Shown here piece by piece: positions 16,372 through 19,342 of a stretch of DNA of 19,342 nucleotides. Each line of letters begins with the position of its first letter. Within the stretch, counting starts at the first letter, position 1. This stretch comes from Bacteroidetes bacterium UBA1947 (lineage in GTDB: Bacteria; Bacteroidota; Bacteroidia; Chitinophagales; Chitinophagaceae), in contig DDET01000007.1 in the NCBI GenBank assembly GCA_002336915.1, forward strand, positions 1-19,342, in the 5' to 3' direction. The notes under the pieces are model-generated. The model made no database searches. It worked only from the letters and a program-made list of their open reading frames with translations, and had not been told where the DNA came from. The position numbers and the translations under genes were made by a program.

Positions 16372-16431
16372 GTCATCTGAAGATTGCTTCGTCGCGGCCA
16401 GCCCGCCAGGCAGGGGGCTCCTCGCGATGAC
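16372..16431. repeat. Dispersed-type repeat GTCATC...GCTTCGTCGC...CTCCTCGCGATGAC
   Basis: Inverted ends GTCATC (16372-16377) and GATGAC (16426-16431) flank GATTGCTTCGTCGC and GGGGGCTCCTCGC. From memory, a sequence of this pattern (attgcttcgtcgc ... ctcctcgcgatgacg) is a short dispersed repeat present in many unrelated bacterial genomes. Copy number cannot be judged in this window. Confidence 0.5.
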
Positions 16432-16441
16432 GGGCGCGTGA

Positions 16442-17080
16442 TTAGTCCAGGTCAGGTTGAGGAGTGTAGCGCAGGTATGGCTTCACTATTCTTAAACCTT
16501 TAGGAAATTTCTTTTCAGCATCTTCGGTGGAGACCGCGGGTACGACTATTACGTCTTCGCCATATTTCCAGTCGGCGGGGGTGGCTACGCTATGGTTAGC
16601 AGTGAGCTGCAGTGAGTCGATAACGCGCAGGACCTCAACAAAATTGCGGCCTGTGGATGCGGGGTAAGTAAGCGTAAGCTTCACCTTCTTATCGGGCCCT
16701 ATTACGAAGAGCGAACGCACGGTGGCTGTAGCACTGGCCTCAGGGTGTATCATGTCGTAAAGGTTGGCTACATTGCGGTCGGCATCGGCTATGATCGGGA
16801 AATTGACCGTGGTGTTCTGGGTCTCATTGATGTCTTTTACCCAGCCCTGGTGCTTGTCCAGGGGGTCAACACTTACTGCCAGTACCTTCACATTGCGTTT
16901 AGCAAACTCGTCCTTAAGCTGTGCGGTGCGGCCCAGCTCGGTAGTGCATACAGGCGTGTAATCGGCAGGATGCGAAAAGAGTATGCCCCAGCTATCGCCC
17001 AGGTATTCGTGGAAATTTATTTCGCCTTCGGTGGTCTGCGCCTTGAAATCGGGGGCTGTATCGCCCAAACGTAATGACAT
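16442..17080 (-). CDS. 1-Cys peroxiredoxin of the Prx6 type
   Basis: Cytoplasmic thiol peroxidase of 212 residues that reduces H2O2 and organic peroxides. The peroxidatic motif is HPADYTPVCTTELG with C45; C45 is the only cysteine in the protein, so it must be a 1-Cys enzyme using an external thiol. The catalytic Thr/Arg setting fits (T42, and R121 or a neighbouring Arg in ATVRSLFVIGP). Length and the long C-terminal part (SVATPADWKYGEDVIVVP..., ending KPYLRYTPQPDLD) match the Prx6 subfamily rather than AhpC. It stands alone, divergent from porT, with a -7 like box upstream (17125-17132). Confidence 0.93.
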   Translation of the reverse strand: MSLRLGDTAPDFKAQTTEGEINFHEYLGDSWGILFSHPADYTPVCTTELGRTAQLKDEFAKRNVKVLAVSVDPLDKHQGWVKDINETQNTTVNFPIIADADRNVANLYDMIHPEASATATVRSLFVIGPDKKVKLTLTYPASTGRNFVEVLRVIDSLQLTANHSVATPADWKYGEDVIVVPAVSTEDAEKKFPKGLRIVKPYLRYTPQPDLD

Positions 17081-17124
17081 ATGTGCCTAGTTTTAAAATG
17101 TGATAAAATAATGTAAGATATACC

Positions 17125-17132
17125 CAAAGTTA
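17125..17132 (-). promoter_or_regulatory. Candidate -7 promoter element of the peroxiredoxin gene
   Basis: On the minus strand the sequence is TAACTTTG, a full match to TAnnTTTG, 44 bases before the start codon. A TATG 18 bases upstream (17151-17154 on the plus strand as CATA) could serve as a one-mismatch -33 element. Confidence 0.4.
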
Positions 17133-17176
17133 AGCGTGGCAGCGGTTTTTCATACTAAGATTTTGTAAAGTTTTCA

Positions 17177-17207
17177 TTTCTCCATTAATCAACATACTGT
17201 ATCTTCG
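17177..17207 (+). promoter_or_regulatory. Candidate promoter of porT
   Basis: TTTC (17177-17180), a 19-base spacer, and TATCTTCG (17200-17207). Each element is one base off the Bacteroidetes consensus TTTG-N19-TAnnTTTG. The start codon lies about 34 bases downstream of the -7 box. Confidence 0.4.
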
Positions 17208-17241
17208 TGGCGGCACGTTATTAGTGTACAAAGTTCAATTG

Positions 17242-17940
17242 ATGCGATCCCGCTTAATTATATTAATTACACTCATGTCGGTGGCGATAATGCCCCGGGC
17301 CCTGGCACAGCGCCATGCCCTGAACATGAGTGAGCACGATGAAAAGATCTACTATTTCGGGATCACTTTCGGTTTCAACTACTCACAGTACAAGATACAT
17401 TACACCCAATCGTTCGCCGAAACAGATACGATAAGGCGCGCATCGCCCACATGGAAACCCGGCTTTAACCTGGGGTTGATGGGCAACCTGAGGCTGAACC
17501 GCTTCGTAGACCTGAGGTTCATACCCTCGCTGGTATTTGCCGAAAAAGGCATTAAATACAATATGAGCCCCGACAGCACTGCCGACCGCTCGATAGAAAG
17601 TATATACATGCACCTGCCGCTGCAGTTCAAATTCAAGAGCGAGCGCATACGCAACTTCCGTTTCTATGGCATGCTGGGTGGTAAGCTGGATTATGACCTC
17701 TCATCGAACGCGCGCTCGCGCAGACCTGATGAGTGGCTGAAAGTAAAAGCACTGGACTATGGTGCAGAGGTGGGTGTGGGCTTTGAGTTCTACTACCCTA
17801 ACTTCATCTTCTCACCTGAAATAAAGATGAGCCAGGGCCTTGGCGACCAGCTGTATAAAGACTCGCATATACAGCTCTCCAACTCGCTGGAAAGCCTGCA
17901 TTCAAGAAGCATAGTGATATCGATACACTTGGAGGGATAG
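17242..17940 (+). CDS. porT: PorT-family outer-membrane-like protein of the type IX secretion system
   Basis: Protein of 232 residues, close to the roughly 240 of Porphyromonas PorT. I place the start at the ATG at 17242, which gives a clean signal peptide (MRSRLIILITLMSVAIMPRALA, cleavage ALA-Q at 22/23); a GTG six codons upstream is possible. The mature part consists of alternating beta strands with PorT hallmarks: YYFGITFGFNYSQYKIHYTQSF, WKPGFNLGLMGNLRLNRFVDLRFIPSLVFAEKGIKY, SIYMHLPLQFKFKSERIRNFRFYGMLGGKLDYDL, and ALDYGAEVGVGFEFYYPNFIFSPEIKMSQGLGDQL. PorT is needed for T9SS export and is predicted to be a beta-barrel. It fits with the two T9SS cargo proteins in this window. It faces nusG across a shared terminator. 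Confidence 0.88.
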   Translation: MRSRLIILITLMSVAIMPRALAQRHALNMSEHDEKIYYFGITFGFNYSQYKIHYTQSFAETDTIRRASPTWKPGFNLGLMGNLRLNRFVDLRFIPSLVFAEKGIKYNMSPDSTADRSIESIYMHLPLQFKFKSERIRNFRFYGMLGGKLDYDLSSNARSRRPDEWLKVKALDYGAEVGVGFEFYYPNFIFSPEIKMSQGLGDQLYKDSHIQLSNSLESLHSRSIVISIHLEG

Positions 17941-17953
17941 AGACCCCTCCCGG

Positions 17954-17970
17954 CCTCCCCTTCGGGGAGG
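17954..17970. repeat. Hairpin CCTCCCC-TTC-GGGGAGG
   Basis: A perfect 7-bp GC-rich stem with a 3-base loop, 14 bases after the porT stop codon, preceded by CCCCTCCCGG. From memory, CCCCTCC...CCTCCCC...GGGGAGG is a very frequent intergenic element of Bacteroidota. The real terminator lies further on. Confidence 0.6.
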
Positions 17971-17996
17971 TGATGGTAAGTAATTTCTTAAGTCTA

Positions 17997-18040
17997 TATA
18001 AAAGAGAACGTCCCGCTTGTGCAGGACGTTCTCTTTTATA
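17997..18040. terminator. Bidirectional terminator between porT and nusG
   Basis: A perfect 17-bp inverted repeat: TATAAAAGAGAACGTCC (17997-18013), a 10-base loop, and GGACGTTCTCTTTTATA (18024-18040). Each strand ends in a T-rich tail, so it can end both porT (+) and the secE-nusG transcript (-). Confidence 0.85.
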
Positions 18041-18056
18041 ATAAGTGTTTTATTGG

Positions 18057-18722
18057 TTATGCTATTTTTTCCACCTGCATGTAGTTCAGTTCCACAGGTG
18101 TAGCACGGCCGAAGATCTTTACCACTACTTTCAGTTTCTTTTTCTCGTCGTTCACTTCTTCCACGGTACCGTTGAAGTCGTTGAAAGGCCCGTCGATGAT
18201 CTTCACTGTTTCGCCTACTATGAAAGGTTCCGCGAAGCCTATACCCTGCTCGCTTACTTCGTCCATCTTACCGAACATCTTGTTCACTTCAGACTTGCGC
18301 AATGATGTCGGGTTTTCTTTGCCCAGGAAATGTATAACGCCTGTGATATTCTTGATGGTATGCGTGATATCGTCTGTAAGCTTGCCTTCTGCGGCTTCTA
18401 TCATCAGGTAGCCGGGGAACAATATTTTTTCCCTCAGTACTTTCTTGCCACTCAGCACTTTGAAAACTTTTTCGACCGGGCATAAAACCTGTAATACTGA
18501 GTTTTGCCAACCGCTTATTTTCACTTCTTTATCGAGGTATTCTTTTATCTTTTTTTCCTTACCGCTTACCACGCGCAACACATACCACTTGGTCTCCACT
18601 GCGGGAGCAGCAGGGGCAACGGGTGCCGGTGCAGCATCCTGTGTGGCTGCAGGTGCAGTGCCTGTAGTTTCTCCGGGTGTAGTGCCCCCGGTAGTTTCGG
18701 GAGTCATCGCTTCTTCTGTCAT
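18057..18722 (-). CDS. nusG: Transcription termination/antitermination factor NusG with a low-complexity N-terminal extension
   Basis: Binds RNA polymerase and affects pausing, termination and coupling to translation. 221 residues. Residues 44-150 are the NGN domain (TKWYVLRVVSGKEKKIKEYL, then ILFPGYLMIEA at 100-110 and TGVIHFLG at 127-134); the C-terminal KOW domain (about 165-221) begins EPFIVGETVKIIDGPFNDFNGTVEEV. Before the NGN domain stand 43 residues rich in Ala, Pro, Thr and Gly, unlike the usual NusG start a few residues before KWYVL. Only one other Met (position 6) occurs before residue 107; a GTG at position 42 is a conceivable start, but the ATG at 18722 lies just 10 bases after secE, which favours the long form. 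secE is directly upstream; rplK, which normally follows, is absent. Confidence 0.95.
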   Translation of the reverse strand: MTEEAMTPETTGGTTPGETTGTAPAATQDAAPAPVAPAAPAVETKWYVLRVVSGKEKKIKEYLDKEVKISGWQNSVLQVLCPVEKVFKVLSGKKVLREKILFPGYLMIEAAEGKLTDDITHTIKNITGVIHFLGKENPTSLRKSEVNKMFGKMDEVSEQGIGFAEPFIVGETVKIIDGPFNDFNGTVEEVNDEKKKLKVVVKIFGRATPVELNYMQVEKIA

Positions 18723-18732
18723 AGGATGCGCT

Positions 18733-18930
18733 TTACTTGCCTAAAATATTGTACAGCATGGTGAGTGTTTTTTCGGATACGAGGTCCATACCGAAGATCA
18801 CCAGGGTAACGATAATAAGAGCTACCAGCACGATGATGGTAGTCTGCTGCAGTTCATCCCATGAAGGCCAGGTCACTTTGTGTACCAGCTCATCGTAGGC
18901 TTCCTGTATATAAGAACCAAATTTGCTCAT
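18733..18930 (-). CDS. secE: Preprotein translocase subunit SecE
   Basis: Small SecYEG subunit of 65 residues, the usual single-helix form. The conserved amphipathic region and turn EAYDELVHKVTWPSWDEL (10-27) is the SecE signature, followed by one transmembrane helix (about 31-50, TIIVLVALIIVTLVIFGMDL). It lies between tRNA-Trp and nusG, 10 bases before nusG, as in many bacteria, and acts in protein export across the inner membrane with SecY and SecG. Confidence 0.95.
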   Translation of the reverse strand: MSKFGSYIQEAYDELVHKVTWPSWDELQQTTIIVLVALIIVTLVIFGMDLVSEKTLTMLYNILGK

Positions 18931-18962
18931 TACAAATAATTAAAAATGTCAAAAAAACTCTG

Positions 18963-19033
18963 CACGGGCACGCGGATTCGAACCACGATCAAAGGTTTTG
19001 GAGACCTCTATTCTACCGTTGAACTATGCCCGT
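18963..19033 (-). tRNA. tRNA-Trp (anticodon CCA)
   Basis: 71 bases on the minus strand. The acceptor stem ACGGGCA (19033-19027) pairs with TGCCCGT (18970-18964), the discriminator is G, the D-loop has GTTCAACGGTAGA, the anticodon stem-loop reads AGGTCTCCAAAACCT with anticodon CCA, and the T-loop has GGTTCGAATCC. The 3' CCA is not encoded. It lies between tuf and secE, a common bacterial arrangement. Confidence 0.95.
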
Positions 19034-19037
19034 ATTT

Positions 19038-19063
19038 AAATTCAAAAGTCAAATTCAAAAGTC
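19038..19063 (+). repeat. Two perfect 13-bp tandem repeats near tRNA-Trp
   Basis: AAATTCAAAAGTC occurs twice without a gap (19038-19050, 19051-19063), and the element TTTTGACTTTT at 19127-19137 is the reverse complement of AAAAGTCAAAA at 19057-19067, so a long-range hairpin with a 59-base loop is possible in the tuf-tRNA spacer. Confidence 0.6.
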
Positions 19064-19222
19064 AAAAAAAAGATGACGATTGATAATCAACAGTTGTATT
19101 AAAGCAAAAAGCCAAAAAGCTAAACCTTTTGACTTTTTAACGGATGACAAAGGTATGGAAATTTTTGAGAAAACCTGAATAAATTTCAGGTTATCAAATG
19201 AACAGCAGGCAAAAATCATATC

Positions 19223-19257
19223 AAAAAAAACCGTCCCGCTTTTGGAGCGGGACGGTT
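19223..19257 (-). terminator. Rho-independent terminator of tuf
   Basis: AACCGTCCCGCT (19229-19240) and AGCGGGACGGTT (19246-19257) form a perfect 12-bp GC-rich stem around a 5-base loop. On the minus strand it is followed by a run of eight T (19230-19223). It starts 22 bases after the tuf stop codon and separates tuf from tRNA-Trp-secE-nusG. Confidence 0.9.
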
Positions 19258-19279
19258 AATATTTATAAGCGAGTTTAGC

Positions 19280-19342
19280 TTATTTAATTATTTCAGTTAC
19301 CTGACCGGCACCTACTGTACGGCCACCTTCGCGGATCGCGAA
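19280..19342 (-). CDS. tuf: Elongation factor Tu, C-terminal 20 residues (partial)
   Basis: The window edge cuts this gene. The visible end reads FAIREGGRTVGAGQVTEIIK and stop TAA, which is the classic EF-Tu C-terminus (FAIREGGRTVGAG). EF-Tu delivers aminoacyl-tRNA to the ribosome. The start lies beyond base 19342. Confidence 0.95.
   Translation of the reverse strand, partial: FAIREGGRTVGAGQVTEIIK

Noticed and set aside
17224..17241. GTG start for porT
   Set aside because: The ATG at 17242 gives a cleaner signal peptide and a better distance to the candidate promoter.

Overview
The window reads as a chromosomal segment of a Bacteroidota bacterium, most likely of the Chitinophagaceae/Chitinophagales type. 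Supporting signs are a fused MurF-alanine racemase, gliding genes gldF and gldG, a PorT-like type IX secretion (T9SS) protein, two large exported proteins ending in T9SS sorting domains, few clear Shine-Dalgarno sites, and several -7 boxes of the Bacteroidetes TAnnTTTG type. The genus assignment is inference; no rRNA is present.

Layout. 154-3525 (+) is a large secreted M43-like metalloprotease with a GEVED domain, five Ig-like repeats and a T9SS tail, closed by a good terminator. After a paired hairpin repeat (3628-3694) comes the convergent MurF-Alr fusion (3727-6249, -). 6390-8372 (+) is a second T9SS cargo with a gingipain-like (C25) core that seems to lack the usual His/Cys pair. A shared terminator separates it from an operon on the minus strand, gldF-gldG-DUF4340 (11998 down to 8432). 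11999-13232 is about 1.2 kb without a credible gene but full of short inverted repeats. 13233-15583 (+) holds four exported proteins of unknown function, including a 37-residue mini-lipoprotein whose lipobox region is a near-exact copy of the gene before it. 15788-16207 (+) is a small MGMT-like protein. 16442-17080 (-) is a 1-Cys peroxiredoxin and 17242-17940 (+) is porT. The right end, read on the minus strand, is the translation/transcription cluster tuf (3' end only), tRNA-Trp, secE, nusG. It stops at nusG against a perfect 17-bp bidirectional terminator instead of continuing into rplK.

How the parts fit. PorT belongs to the T9SS that would export the two cargo proteins, and GldF/GldG form the membrane part of a gliding-associated ABC transporter; so much of the window serves the cell envelope and secretion. 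MurF-Alr supplies peptidoglycan precursors. The least explained part is the accessory stretch from 12.0 to 15.6 kb, where repeats are dense and neighbouring genes share nearly identical 5' ends but unrelated bodies.
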